Below, in pieces: positions 14,719-23,056 of a stretch of 23,430 nucleotides of DNA (position 1 is the stretch's first letter; the number at the start of each line of letters is the position of its first letter). The translations under genes were made by a program, and so were the position numbers. Source of the DNA: a virus. The notes beneath the pieces are model-generated. The model saw nothing but the letters and a program-made list of their open reading frames with translations. It had not been told where the DNA came from and did no database searches. The stretch is taken from the IMG/VR virus record IMGVR_UViG_3300031857_001437, positions 1-23,430 of that record; one strand, 5' to 3'.

Positions 14719-14763
14719 CGCGAAGGGTCGGCCGTGATGTCCGCCTTAACCGGCGCCGAGCTG
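14688..14763 (+). promoter_or_regulatory. Programmed -1 frameshift signal
   Basis: The heptamer A-AAT-TTT (14688-14694) is in the zero frame as X-XXY-YYZ. Five bases later begins CAGCTCGGCG (14700-14709), whose exact complement CGCCGAGCTG is at 14754-14763: a 10-bp perfect stem closing a 44-base loop. The zero frame ends at TAG 14716-14718 inside the loop, while the -1 frame is open to 15050. Confidence 0.85.
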
Positions 14764-15050
14764 ATGGCTCGACGCTGCGCGAGCACTTCATGGCAGCCGA
14801 GCGTGCCGGGGTTGAAACCGGCGAGCTTGACGAGGAGCCGTTGCCAGCGGGGTGTGAACTGCTGCTTGAGTTGTATTGGCAGCTTCGGCGTGCAGCTGGC
14901 TCAGGTGGATTCGGTCACGCAGCGATTGCGTTTTCAGAGATTGCTGCCTGGCAGTCTCTGACGGGCGTTGAGCTGACGTCTGCCGAGCTTGATTTGTTGA
15001 CCGACATGGATGCCGCCGCCTTGGCGGCATTTGCGGAGAGCGTGGAATGA
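14694..15050 (+). CDS. Tail assembly chaperone, -1 frameshift extension (T-part)
   Basis: The -1 frame from the slip site adds about 118 residues (starting YRQLGERLARRVGRD after the shared NF) to make a gpGT-like fusion of about 243 residues. The added part is helical with a Pro/Glu linker (GELDEEPLPAGC), ELYWQLRRAAGSGGF and EIAAWQSLTGVELTSAELDLL, as in T-domains that bind tail tube protein. An internal ATG at 14790 exists but lacks a ribosome site, so an independent gene is unlikely. The stop overlaps the tape measure start as ATGA. Confidence 0.82.
   Translation, partial: YRQLGERLARRVGRDVRLNRRRADGSTLREHFMAAERAGVETGELDEEPLPAGCELLLELYWQLRRAAGSGGFGHAAIAFSEIAAWQSLTGVELTSAELDLLTDMDAAALAAFAESVE
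15010..15030 (+). other. Hairpin just before the tape measure start
   Basis: ATGCCGCC (15010-15017), loop GCCTT, GGCGGCAT (15023-15030): an 8-bp perfect stem inside the frameshift extension, ending 16 bases before the tape measure ATG. It may tune translation of the downstream gene. Confidence 0.35.
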
Positions 15051-18000
15051 GCACAACCGTCGGCGAGCTGGTCGTTGAGGTCCGCGCAAAAGTGGACCGC
15101 CTTGCCGGTGACATGGACAAGGCAAAGGGGTCTGTCAACCGGTCCATGAATGACATCAAGGGCGCGGCATCGGCCGTGACGGGGTACCTGTCGGCGATTG
15201 GCGTAGGCGCGTTCGCTGGCTACATCAAGTCGGCCATCGATGCGGGCGGCGCGCTGTTTGATCTGTCGAAAAAGACGGGCATCTCGACAAAGGATCTGTC
15301 ATCGCTGGAATACGCTGCAAAGATGTCCGGCACCACGCTTGAGGGCGTGGCGGGTGGCTTGAAGAAGCTCGCCAGCAACATGGTGGCCACTTCGCAGGGC
15401 GCATCGTCTAACGCAGAAGCATTCAAGGCGCTAGGGATCTCCGTAACGGATACCGGCGGCAACCTGCGCAGCACTCAAAGTGTGATGCTCAGCGTGGCTG
15501 ATCGGTTTGCTGGGATGCAGGACGGCGCAGAAAAGAGCGCGCTAGCGGTAAAGCTCTTTGGCAAGTCCGGCACTGATCTGATCCCGCTGCTGAACGAAGG
15601 ATCCAAAGGCATTGAGAAGATGCAGGGCACGGCTTCCGCGCTTGGCCTCACGCTCACGGATGAAGCCGCTGCGGGCATGGAAAGCCTCGGCGATAGCATG
15701 GACACCATCGGCATGGCGGGGCAGGGCATCGCACGTCAGTTTGCGGCAGAGCTGACGCCAGCCATCAGCGCTATTGCGGGCTCTTTTCTCGGCGCTGCCA
15801 CTGAGGGTGGCGCACTGGCGGGGGCTGTGGCTTTGCTTTCAAAGGCCTTCAAGTCTTTGGTGTCGGTTGCGGTCGGCGTTGTTGCGGTTTTTGATGTGCT
15901 GGCGCGCGCCACACTAACAACCTTTTCTATCATCGGCAACGCCATCAAGGGCGACTTTACGCAGGCGCGCAACGACTTCCAATTTCTCACGGAGGACATG
16001 AGCACTATATTCAGCGAAGCGGGCGCCAAAATAAACGCGGTATGGGCATCTCAAGAAGCCGCGCAGAAGCCGGTCACAGAAGGGTTGCGCGAGCATGAAA
16101 CGCAGACCCGCAACGTCACTGCCGCGGTTGGCGAGAACGCGTCCAAACTTCAAGGCGTCATCAAGGCGCTGGACGATGAGCGCGAGATGCTTGGATTGAC
16201 GGCTGAGCAATCCGAAATCTATAAACAACAAACAGCGGCTGGCGTCGCGGCAAACTCTGAGGCAGGCAGGCTTATCGCGGAAAAAGTCACGCAGCTTTTT
16301 GCAGAGCGCCAGGCTGTTGACGAGGCCACCGCTGCAGCAGAGGCGGCTGCAACTGCGTCCAAAGAGCACCAACAGGCAATCGCAGAGCAGACAAACACCC
16401 TGCGCGAACGGGTGGACACTCTGAGCGAGGAGATGGAAGTTGCCGGAATGACAGGCCAGCAGATTGAGGAGCTGGCGCTTGTTCGTTTGCGTGAGCGCGA
16501 GGCGCAACTCGATGCCATCATCGCCTCCTCTGGAATGACAGCGGAGCGCCAGGCGGAAAAGGAAGCGATTGCCGAGCAGATCAGGCTGCAAACTGACCTG
16601 GTGTCGCTGGTTGGAAGGAAAGAAATCGCAGAAGCACAAACCGAGCAGGCTGCCGCCGCGAAAGAAGCGTGGACGGAAACCGCGCGCAGCATTGAAAACG
16701 CTTTAACCGATTCGCTTATGCGCGGCTTCGAAAGCGGCAAGGGCATGGTGCAGTCGCTTAAAGACTACATCGTTAATGCTTTTAAAACGACCGTGGTCAA
16801 GTTTGTCGTGCAGGCCATCATGGGTGGGGTGGGTGGAATGATCCCCGGCATGGCTAGCGCTTCAACTGGCGCAGGCGGCGCAATGGGGACGCTGAGCAAT
16901 TTGGGTTCGTTGTTCAGTGCCGGCAAGTCACTCTTTAGCGGCGGGTTCAGTTCAATGCTCAGCGGCCCAGGCGGCGCGCTGGGTGACAGCCTATCGTCTC
17001 TCCGGTTCGGGCTCGGCGACATCGCCAGCAAGCTTGGCTTTGACAAAATGGCCGCCGGGTTCAACTCCCAAGCGCTTGAGATCAAGAGCTTCGGCGCCAA
17101 CATCATGGACATCGGCGCCAACATGGGCGCCGGATTCCTCGGCAGCTTGGCAGGCAACAAACTCGGACAAGCTATTTTCGGCGAGCGCCAAACCACCGGA
17201 ATCGGCGGAACCATCGGCGGCGTTCTGGGGTCGGCCGGCGGGCCAATTGGCACCATGATCGGCAGCTTCCTCGGCAGCCTAGCGGAGAATGCAATCGGGA
17301 AGATTCTGGGTTTGGGCGATCAGGCCAAGTGGGGAAAGCTGGGTATCACGACCGGCAGCGATGTGCCAACAGACGGGTCTGCGCTTCAAACAATGACGGG
17401 CGCCTCCGGCCTGCAGCTCACCGCTGTTGCCAAACGAACGGACGAAGCGGCCGCGCTTCAGCTGCTGGAAGGCTTTGCAGCGATAGACCAGTCGCTGACC
17501 ACGTTTGCGCGCGCGGCCGGCGTCACCGTGGACTTTTCCAAGAAAGTCCTGGGAAACACAAATCTAAACGTCGAAAATCAAGGCCCGAACAACTCGTTCG
17601 GGGTTGGCGACCGGCTGGACAAGTTCAGCGCGGACAAAATCAAGACATCAGCCGACGACTTTGCGCGCGCGTGGGTGTCGGAAATCGACGATCAACTTTC
17701 AAGCCGCATTAAATCCATCATGGGCGACACCAGCCGGCGCACTGCAGGGCAAATCGTCGAGCTGTTTGGCTTTGCCACGACGATCGACAAGCTGCTCAGC
17801 GTAAACGTGGTCCAGGAGGCGGCCAAAGCGCGCGAGGCGGCCGAGTCGCAATCCCGCAGTCTTGACGTCTACTCCGAGGCGTCAAACAAAGTGCGACAGC
17901 TGTCAGAAGACTTTGACGGCAGCACGCAGTCAATGACCGCGCTGTCAGAAGCGCTAACCGCCCAGAAAGTGATCGCGGCACAAATCGCGCAGGCGTATGA

Positions 18001-18634
18001 GGAACTGGCGGTTGCCATCAATGCGTCATTTTTGAGCGCAATTGATGAAATCCGGCAGTCGCTAATGTCGCCGGAGGAGACGATTTCGGCGAACAAGTCG
18101 CGAATCGACGCGGCTGTTGCAGAGCTTCGCGCAGCCGCCGACCCCGAGACTATCGCCAACCTGTCGGCCGAAATCCAGTCTCTCGTGAAAGCCACGTTTG
18201 GCATGTTGGACAAAGACCAGCAGAAAGTGCAAGGCCAGCAGTTCATTGATTTGCTGACAGAGTCCAACGCAATCGCCGCGGCGCGGCTTGAGGAGAGCAA
18301 AGCGGCGCTTGCGGCAAATGAAGAAGCGCTGAAGAACAGCGTGGACCAAAGCCTGGCGGCATTTGCCGCTAGCGTTGAGTCGCTGGCGTCATCACAGGCA
18401 GCGCAGTCCGCGGAGGCCGCAGACCGGACGGCAATCGCCATCGCGGGGCTAAACGGCTCGGTTCAGGCGGGCACCGCCTCTGTTGTCGGCGCTATCAGCG
18501 GGCTGCGCGAGTCGATTGCATCGGCCGTAAACTCAGCGGCAACGTCGTCGTCATCGGCCATTGCATCGCTGACCAGCAGGTTGGATGCGATTGAGTCGTC
18601 GGCGCGCCTACAGCGGGCAGGGCCGAATGGCTGA
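15047..18634 (+). CDS. Tail tape measure protein
   Basis: A 1195-residue tape measure that sets tail length and leaves with the DNA at infection. The N-terminus (TVGELVVEVRAKVDRLAGDMDKAKGSVNRS) and the following GYIKSAIDAGGALFDLSKKTGISTKDLSSLEYAA to ALAVKLFGKSGTDLIPLL are typical of the family. A hydrophobic stretch lies near residues 258-290 and a Gly/Ser/Met-rich region near 590-770; between and after them are long helical, Gln/Glu/Ala-rich coiled coils, ending SSSSAIASLTSRLDAIESSA. It is by far the longest gene of the window and directly follows the chaperone. The start overlaps the previous stop (ATGA); the end overlaps the next gene by 8 bases. Confidence 0.95.
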   Translation: MSTTVGELVVEVRAKVDRLAGDMDKAKGSVNRSMNDIKGAASAVTGYLSAIGVGAFAGYIKSAIDAGGALFDLSKKTGISTKDLSSLEYAAKMSGTTLEGVAGGLKKLASNMVATSQGASSNAEAFKALGISVTDTGGNLRSTQSVMLSVADRFAGMQDGAEKSALAVKLFGKSGTDLIPLLNEGSKGIEKMQGTASALGLTLTDEAAAGMESLGDSMDTIGMAGQGIARQFAAELTPAISAIAGSFLGAATEGGALAGAVALLSKAFKSLVSVAVGVVAVFDVLARATLTTFSIIGNAIKGDFTQARNDFQFLTEDMSTIFSEAGAKINAVWASQEAAQKPVTEGLREHETQTRNVTAAVGENASKLQGVIKALDDEREMLGLTAEQSEIYKQQTAAGVAANSEAGRLIAEKVTQLFAERQAVDEATAAAEAAATASKEHQQAIAEQTNTLRERVDTLSEEMEVAGMTGQQIEELALVRLREREAQLDAIIASSGMTAERQAEKEAIAEQIRLQTDLVSLVGRKEIAEAQTEQAAAAKEAWTETARSIENALTDSLMRGFESGKGMVQSLKDYIVNAFKTTVVKFVVQAIMGGVGGMIPGMASASTGAGGAMGTLSNLGSLFSAGKSLFSGGFSSMLSGPGGALGDSLSSLRFGLGDIASKLGFDKMAAGFNSQALEIKSFGANIMDIGANMGAGFLGSLAGNKLGQAIFGERQTTGIGGTIGGVLGSAGGPIGTMIGSFLGSLAENAIGKILGLGDQAKWGKLGITTGSDVPTDGSALQTMTGASGLQLTAVAKRTDEAAALQLLEGFAAIDQSLTTFARAAGVTVDFSKKVLGNTNLNVENQGPNNSFGVGDRLDKFSADKIKTSADDFARAWVSEIDDQLSSRIKSIMGDTSRRTAGQIVELFGFATTIDKLLSVNVVQEAAKAREAAESQSRSLDVYSEASNKVRQLSEDFDGSTQSMTALSEALTAQKVIAAQIAQAYEELAVAINASFLSAIDEIRQSLMSPEETISANKSRIDAAVAELRAAADPETIANLSAEIQSLVKATFGMLDKDQQKVQGQQFIDLLTESNAIAAARLEESKAALAANEEALKNSVDQSLAAFAASVESLASSQAAQSAEAADRTAIAIAGLNGSVQAGTASVVGAISGLRESIASAVNSAATSSSSAIASLTSRLDAIESSARLQRAGPNG

Positions 18635-20174
18635 GATTGTTACGATTGATGTGACGGCTCACAACGGCACCACAACCACCACGCTTCGGTTCGCCACGCA
18701 GGCCTATACGACATCCGCAACCGACTCGCCAGCGCATTCGTTTTATGACGGCAGGGTAGCCCAGCCGGGCAACATGCGGCGCACAGCTTTTGATCAGGGC
18801 ACGACCTACGGACTGAGCCAGATCGGGTACGGGGAGGTTGTGCTCGTCAATGTGGACGGCAGGCTGGATCAATACCTGACCTACGGGTTTGCCGGTTTCG
18901 GGATTGTGATCAAGCGCGGCGTGAAATCGCCAAATCAGGCCACGCCGACATGGACAACAGTGCTGTCCGGCGTGATGGATTCGGTCGACTTTTCATGGTC
19001 TGAGGTGTCGATCAAGATCCGCGACAGACAGCAAGAGCTGCTAAATCCGCTGCAGGCGGCGCGCTATGGCGGCACGAACGCGCTGCCGGCCGGGCTTGAT
19101 GGCGTGGCAACCGACCTGCAAGGCAAGTGCAAGCCTATCTTGTTTGGTCGTGCGCGCAATGTTTCGCCGCCATGCGTCAACACCACCCGTCAAATCTATC
19201 AGTTGAGCGATGGGGTGATCCAGTCGGTTGATGCCGTCTATGACCGCGGGACAGCGCTTACCGCTGGGGCGACCTATGCGTCGCAGGCGGACATGGAAAC
19301 CAACGCTCCTGCCGCGAGCCAGTATCGCGCGTGGCTGAACGCCGCCGGCTCATTCATCCGCCTCGGCTCTGCGCCTGCCGGGACGCTGACGGTGGATGCG
19401 TCGCAGGGCGCTGCGGTCAGCAACCGCACGCCTGCGCAGCTGATGTCCCAGGTGCTGCAGAAGGCAGGCATAGCCGCCGGGGACATTTCGTCCGCTGACA
19501 TCACCGCGTTGGATGCCGTTGCGGCGTTCGAGTGTGGCCTGCTGACCGACTTTCAGTCGGAGCAGACCGGGCGGCGCGCAATGGATGCGCTTGCCAATTC
19601 AGCTGGTGCCTTCTGGGGCGTGGATCGGCTTGGAAAGTTTCGGATGAAGCAGCTGGCTGCCCCATCCTCCGGCGACTCGATTGGCACGCTGTCGGCTGTT
19701 GATGTTCTTGCGATCGATCGCGTGCGGTCAGGCGATTCCGGCGGTGGCGTGCCGGCGTGGCAAGTAAAGGTGCTGTATTCAAAAGTTGAAACAGTCCAGA
19801 AAGACCTGGCGGCAACGATCGCGCAAACGTACAAAAACGAACGATCCGAGCAATACCGCAAAACCGTTGCGAATGATTCGGCCATCAAAACTCAGTGGCC
19901 GCGCGCGGTTGAGCTAGAGTTTGAGACTGTCTTGCTTTCGGCGACTAATGCCGCCGCCGAAGCCACCCGGCGGCTGAACCTATACAAGGTGCGGCGTGAC
20001 ACGCTTTCAGTTCGCGCTCGGCTTTCCAATGCGTTGGCGGCATTGATTGATATTGGATCAACCGTTGTTCTGGCGTTGCCACGCTTTGGGATGTCCGCAG
20101 GCAAGCCGTTCATTGTGACCGGCATCCGCACCGATCTGAGAAACAACATTTTCGAGCTGACGCTCTGGGGTTGA
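18627..20174 (+). CDS. Phage tail protein (tail tip/baseplate region)
   Basis: A 515-residue tail protein placed after the tape measure, where distal-tail or hub proteins lie. Recognisable pieces are GEVVLVNVDGRLDQYLTYGF, SIKIRDRQQELLNPLQA, CKPILFGRARNVSPPCVNT, QSVDAVYDRGTALTAGATYAS and FRLGSAPAGTL-like strands, a set common in proteins annotated only as phage tail protein. ATG 18627 is preferred over the in-frame ATG at 18585, because the earlier one would add 14 Arg/Ser-rich residues wholly inside the tape measure gene. No catalytic motif is seen. Confidence 0.72.
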   Translation: MAEIVTIDVTAHNGTTTTTLRFATQAYTTSATDSPAHSFYDGRVAQPGNMRRTAFDQGTTYGLSQIGYGEVVLVNVDGRLDQYLTYGFAGFGIVIKRGVKSPNQATPTWTTVLSGVMDSVDFSWSEVSIKIRDRQQELLNPLQAARYGGTNALPAGLDGVATDLQGKCKPILFGRARNVSPPCVNTTRQIYQLSDGVIQSVDAVYDRGTALTAGATYASQADMETNAPAASQYRAWLNAAGSFIRLGSAPAGTLTVDASQGAAVSNRTPAQLMSQVLQKAGIAAGDISSADITALDAVAAFECGLLTDFQSEQTGRRAMDALANSAGAFWGVDRLGKFRMKQLAAPSSGDSIGTLSAVDVLAIDRVRSGDSGGGVPAWQVKVLYSKVETVQKDLAATIAQTYKNERSEQYRKTVANDSAIKTQWPRAVELEFETVLLSATNAAAEATRRLNLYKVRRDTLSVRARLSNALAALIDIGSTVVLALPRFGMSAGKPFIVTGIRTDLRNNIFELTLWG

Positions 20175-20175
20175 T

Positions 20176-21036
20176 GTGGCGAATATCACGCTTGCATGGC
20201 AAAACCGGACAGACGAGGGGACGCTCAGTAACGGCTCGTGGTTGTCCACGCTGCCACTGACCAACCTGCAGGACCGCACGGTTCAGAAAGTGGCACGATC
20301 CACAAATGCGAACCTAACATCAACGAAGTTTGACATTGACCTTGCAAGCGCCAGATCTATTGGCGTTGTTGCGCTGGTTGTCCACAACGTCAGCGTCGTC
20401 GGCAAAATCAGAATCACAGGTGATGATGCGTCCGACTTCCTGACGCCGGTGTACCAGACTGCGTGGATTGACTGCTGGCCGTCCGGGCAAATTCCTCAGA
20501 GCCTGCTGGAGTGGGAGGAGGACAACTTTTGGCTGGGCACGCTCTCATCCAACGCTCGCGCTGGCTACCAAAGTCCGTTCATCCACTTGCTGCCCACCGC
20601 GCAGGTGCTGCGCTATTGGCGCGTGGAAATTGACGACACCGCAAACAGTGACGGCTATCTGCAGGTTGGTCGGCTTTTCATGTCAGCCGCATGGACACCG
20701 ACGCTGAACTACACGCTAGGAGCGACGCTTGGATACACGGACCAGAGTCCCGTGGATACGTCGTTGTCGGGCGCGGAGTTCTTTGATGTTCGCAGCCGTG
20801 CGCGAGAGTTTGATTTGGCGCTTGACGGCCTGACCGACTCCGAAGCCTATGACTACGCGCTGCAGATTCAGCGCTTGGCCGGCACCACCGGCGAGGTGTT
20901 GGTAATTCCCGACTCGGCGGACACCACGCGGGTTGCCATCCGAAGCTACCTCGGGCGCCTGGTCGGTCTGTCGCCGGTGGAGCAAGTGCAGCAAAACCGA
21001 CACCGCGTCGGGTTCAGACTGAGGGAGCTTCTCTAA
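20176..21036 (+). CDS. Phage tail tip protein
   Basis: A 286-residue protein with GTG start one base after the previous stop. Its N-terminal half (SLPLTNLQDRTVQKVARST, FDIDLASARSIGVVALVVHNVS, KIRITGDD) resembles discoidin-like beta sandwiches. The C-terminal half is a second domain (SRAREFDLALDGLTDSEAYDYALQIQ, EQVQQNRHRVGFRLRELL). It probably belongs to the tail tip with the preceding gene. The stop overlaps the next start as TAATG. Confidence 0.6.
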   Translation: MANITLAWQNRTDEGTLSNGSWLSTLPLTNLQDRTVQKVARSTNANLTSTKFDIDLASARSIGVVALVVHNVSVVGKIRITGDDASDFLTPVYQTAWIDCWPSGQIPQSLLEWEEDNFWLGTLSSNARAGYQSPFIHLLPTAQVLRYWRVEIDDTANSDGYLQVGRLFMSAAWTPTLNYTLGATLGYTDQSPVDTSLSGAEFFDVRSRAREFDLALDGLTDSEAYDYALQIQRLAGTTGEVLVIPDSADTTRVAIRSYLGRLVGLSPVEQVQQNRHRVGFRLRELL

Positions 21037-21545
21037 TGGCATCGGTTACGTTTTCGGTTTCGGTCGGTGGTGACGGATCAACCGTCACAGATGATGCCAA
21101 CGCCACCACAGGACTTGGCAACGGCGGCCACAGGACGCGTTTTGTGCCGTCCCTGGCGCAGGTAGTAGCGGTTGCTTCGCAAATGGTCGCCACAGCCACC
21201 ACAGTGGCCTCTCAGGCGTCGCAGGTATCGCTCGACGCGGCAGCTACGGCGCTGGCGTATGACCAGTTTGACGACCGGTGGTTAGGCGCAAAAGCGGCCA
21301 ACCCGACGCTGGACAATGACGGCAACGCGCTGCTCACAGGCGCGGCATATTGGAACACGGTAAGCAATCAGATTCGCATATGGACCGGCTCGGCTTGGGT
21401 GGTTCAAACATTCATCCCGACCGCAGCGAGCGGTGTCACGGTGGCAGCTGACGCGGGAGTCACGGCAACCGACGTGCAGTCAGCAATCGAAGAACTTTCC
21501 GCCTCGGCGAATCTGTTCGCGTTTTCAAATCTGGGAGGTTTCTGA
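21036..21545 (+). CDS. Tail fibre-like protein
   Basis: A 169-residue protein. A helical Ala/Thr/Ser/Gln segment (about residues 40-72) leads to FDDRWLGAKAANPTLDNDGNAL, GAAYWNTVSNQIRIWTGSAWV, a segment commonly seen in phage tail fibre proteins before the receptor-binding tip. The C-terminus (VTVAADAGVTATDVQSAIEEL) is another familiar fibre segment. It is short for a complete fibre, so it may be an attachment base for others. Overlaps the next gene as TGATG. Confidence 0.7.
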   Translation: MASVTFSVSVGGDGSTVTDDANATTGLGNGGHRTRFVPSLAQVVAVASQMVATATTVASQASQVSLDAAATALAYDQFDDRWLGAKAANPTLDNDGNALLTGAAYWNTVSNQIRIWTGSAWVVQTFIPTAASGVTVAADAGVTATDVQSAIEELSASANLFAFSNLGGF

Positions 21546-21988
21546 TGCCCGCTAATTTCAAGCCTATTTTCCCGCTTACGCCTTACGTTAAATCGCTCTC
21601 GCTTGCTGCGGTCTCGGCCTGCACCACGCGCGCCCCGACGGCTACGGCGAGCCTGGCGGCTGCGAATATTTTGGAATTGACGCCCGTCAGCACCAACGGC
21701 CGGCGCATTGACCGCATTGAAGTGAACGCAGCATCGAGCAGCATCACTGCAACGACTGCCGCGCAACTGGTGGGGATTTGGGTCTGGGATGGCACGACGG
21801 CTTACCTCGTGGACGAAATCCCCGTGACCGCGCAGGCGCCCAGTACAACGGCCGCGGCGTTTACGCTGTCCCGCGATTACACGACGCTGGTGCTGCCTGC
21901 GGCGTTCAAGCTGTTTGCCTCGACCACGGTGGCGACGACGGCCAGCACGACGGCGCTGGTCGTAACCGTTTTTGGCGGGGACTACTGA
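21545..21988 (+). CDS. Hypothetical virion protein, beta-rich
   Basis: A 147-residue Ala/Thr/Val-rich protein of unrecognised family. Regular strands (NGRRIDRIEVNAASSS, AQLVGIWVWDGTTAYLVDEIPV, TTLVLPAAFKLFAST) suggest a single beta-sandwich, with no enzymatic motif. The position between a fibre-like gene and another small beta protein suggests a tail-tip or head-decoration component. One base separates it from the next gene (stop TGA, then C, then ATG). Confidence 0.5.
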   Translation: MPANFKPIFPLTPYVKSLSLAAVSACTTRAPTATASLAAANILELTPVSTNGRRIDRIEVNAASSSITATTAAQLVGIWVWDGTTAYLVDEIPVTAQAPSTTAAAFTLSRDYTTLVLPAAFKLFASTTVATTASTTALVVTVFGGDY

Positions 21989-21989
21989 C

Positions 21990-22442
21990 ATGGCGTTTGC
22001 GTCGGTTGGAGGATCACGGTCTGGGCCGTTTCAACGCGGCACGGCACTGGTTGCAAGCGCGGCGTTTCCGGCGTCTGGCGGCGTTTTTGCTAACTTTCCG
22101 GGCAGCTCCACATCCTCGGGCGCGCTGACAATCGGCCAGTGGAAGACGATCGTGGATATTTCAGGCGCGGGAATTGCTGGCGTTATGGCGGCCGTGTGGG
22201 CCAACACCGACACCATTACCCTGAACGTGACGATCGACGGCCGGACGATTTACGAGGGGTCGCTGCTTGGCTCTAGCAACAGTTTTTTATCATGGAATGC
22301 GGCAATCACAGGACTCAATGTTAGCACCTACTTTGCTACGGCGGCGCTTCCAATTCCCTTTTTTAGCAGCCTGAAGGTGCAGGTGAAAAGCACCGGCACA
22401 ACAGCTGTAACGGTCTCAACTCATTACATGGTGAGCGCATGA
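21990..22442 (+). CDS. Hypothetical virion protein, beta-rich
   Basis: A 150-residue protein, unrecognised. It starts MAFASVGGSRSGPFQRGTALV and has beta-like stretches (IGQWKTIVDISGAG, ITLNVTIDGRTIYEG, LKVQVKSTGTTAVTVSTHYMVSA) that look like a jelly-roll decoration or receptor-binding module. ATG 21990 is chosen over the in-frame TTG at 21972, which lies within the previous gene. The stop overlaps the next start as ATGA. Confidence 0.5.
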   Translation: MAFASVGGSRSGPFQRGTALVASAAFPASGGVFANFPGSSTSSGALTIGQWKTIVDISGAGIAGVMAAVWANTDTITLNVTIDGRTIYEGSLLGSSNSFLSWNAAITGLNVSTYFATAALPIPFFSSLKVQVKSTGTTAVTVSTHYMVSA

Positions 22443-22771
22443 TCAGCATGGAAACCAACGAGGCTGGCGAGCCAGTCAAAGTAACGCGCATTGGCAACAG
22501 CGTCATACGGGAGCTGTTCTTGCCGGTTGCGCAAGCGCCATCTGTGTGGCGGTCATATGGGTATGCCGAGTTCATTGACGCCCTAACGCCTGACGAGGCG
22601 GTCGCCTTCGTGCAGGCCAAAGCCGCCCAGCCACGGCTGGAGGTCTGGGTCGAGCTTGCGCGGGTGCGTGGCATCAACTTCGACGACCCTGCCACGCGAG
22701 CAGCTGCGCCGCTCTTGGTCTCGCTTGGCGTGCTGACGTCGGCCCGGTTGGATGAGTTGATGGGGGGCTGA
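22439..22771 (+). CDS. Small protein ending the tail operon
   Basis: A 110-residue soluble protein of unknown function. The first third is beta-like (EPVKVTRIGNSVIRELFLP), the rest helical and charged (YAEFIDALTPDEAVAFVQAKAAQPRLEVWVELARVRGINFDD). The position after the fibre-like genes would suit a fibre assembly or capping protein, but no family is recognised. A second ATG at 22448 could be the start. After the stop the same frame stays open for 24 more codons to 22846 with coding-like composition. Confidence 0.5.
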   Translation: MISMETNEAGEPVKVTRIGNSVIRELFLPVAQAPSVWRSYGYAEFIDALTPDEAVAFVQAKAAQPRLEVWVELARVRGINFDDPATRAAAPLLVSLGVLTSARLDELMGG

Positions 22772-22843
22772 GTCCTTGCTTCTAAGCGGCTGGCGCGGGA
22801 GTGCCTGACGTTTGCCCCGCAGAGCCTGTCAGAACTGCACAAA

Positions 22844-22866
22844 TAGGTCGCCTGACCTAGTTTATA
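22844..22866 (+). terminator. Possible weak terminator after the tail operon
   Basis: TAGGTC (22844-22849), loop GCCT, GACCTA (22854-22859), followed by GTTTATAT. The stem is 6 bp and the T-tract is interrupted, so this is only a candidate. Confidence 0.25.
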
Positions 22867-22919
22867 TCCCAACTTTCTCCCAGTTTTTCCGAAAGCTGTA
22901 TCGACGTACAGCCATGCCA
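22857..22919 (-). pseudogene. Remnant of an integrase 3' end
   Basis: On the - strand the frame reads SEKLGESWDIN and stops at 22857-22859. This matches the end of the neighbouring integrase (LEKLGGSWE). At DNA level 22867-22890 equals 23061-23084 in 23 of 24 positions. Further upstream in this frame no integrase similarity remains, so only about a dozen codons survive. It is probably a leftover of another element's integrase at the same attachment site. Confidence 0.55.
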
Positions 22920-22984
22920 AGCCGCCAACCCATTGATTCATAAAGGCCTAGCGTGGCCTCTTGCGGCGTGTAATGGCCGAAAAG

Positions 22985-23012
22985 AGAGTTCGAATCTCTC
23001 CGGGTGCGCCAC
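22985..23012 (+). other. tRNA 3' end, probable attachment site core
   Basis: GAGAG (22985-22989), loop TTCGAAT, CTCTC (22997-23001) form a perfect T-arm, followed by CGGGTGC as 3' acceptor strand, discriminator G and CCA (23010-23012), then CTTTTT. No matching 5' half (a tRNA beginning GCACCCG) lies upstream, so it is a fragment, as carried by phages that integrate into tRNA genes. The acceptor would fit an Arg tRNA, but the anticodon is absent. Confidence 0.7.
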
Positions 23013-23056
23013 TTTTTAGTCTATTGGATCAACAGGTTAGGCATGGGGTGGTTGGT

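Larger units (their letters stand above)
22772..23056. other. Non-coding tail-integrase junction
   Basis: 285 bases without a clear gene. From left to right: a short open frame continuing from the last tail gene (22772-22846), a weak hairpin (22844-22859), a scar resembling the 3' end of an integrase gene on the - strand (22857-22919), a small hairpin (AGGCC 22944-22948 with GGCCT 22955-22959), a tRNA 3' end (22985-23012) with a T-run, and a short spacer to the integrase stop at 23057. Confidence 0.7.

Noticed and set aside
14790-15050. Independent gene starting at ATG 14790
   Set aside because: No ribosome site, and the frame is open upstream to the slippery heptamer, so a frameshift extension explains it better.
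22925-23012. A complete tRNA gene
   Set aside because: Only the T-arm and 3' acceptor strand with CCA are present; no matching 5' acceptor, D-arm or anticodon arm is found.
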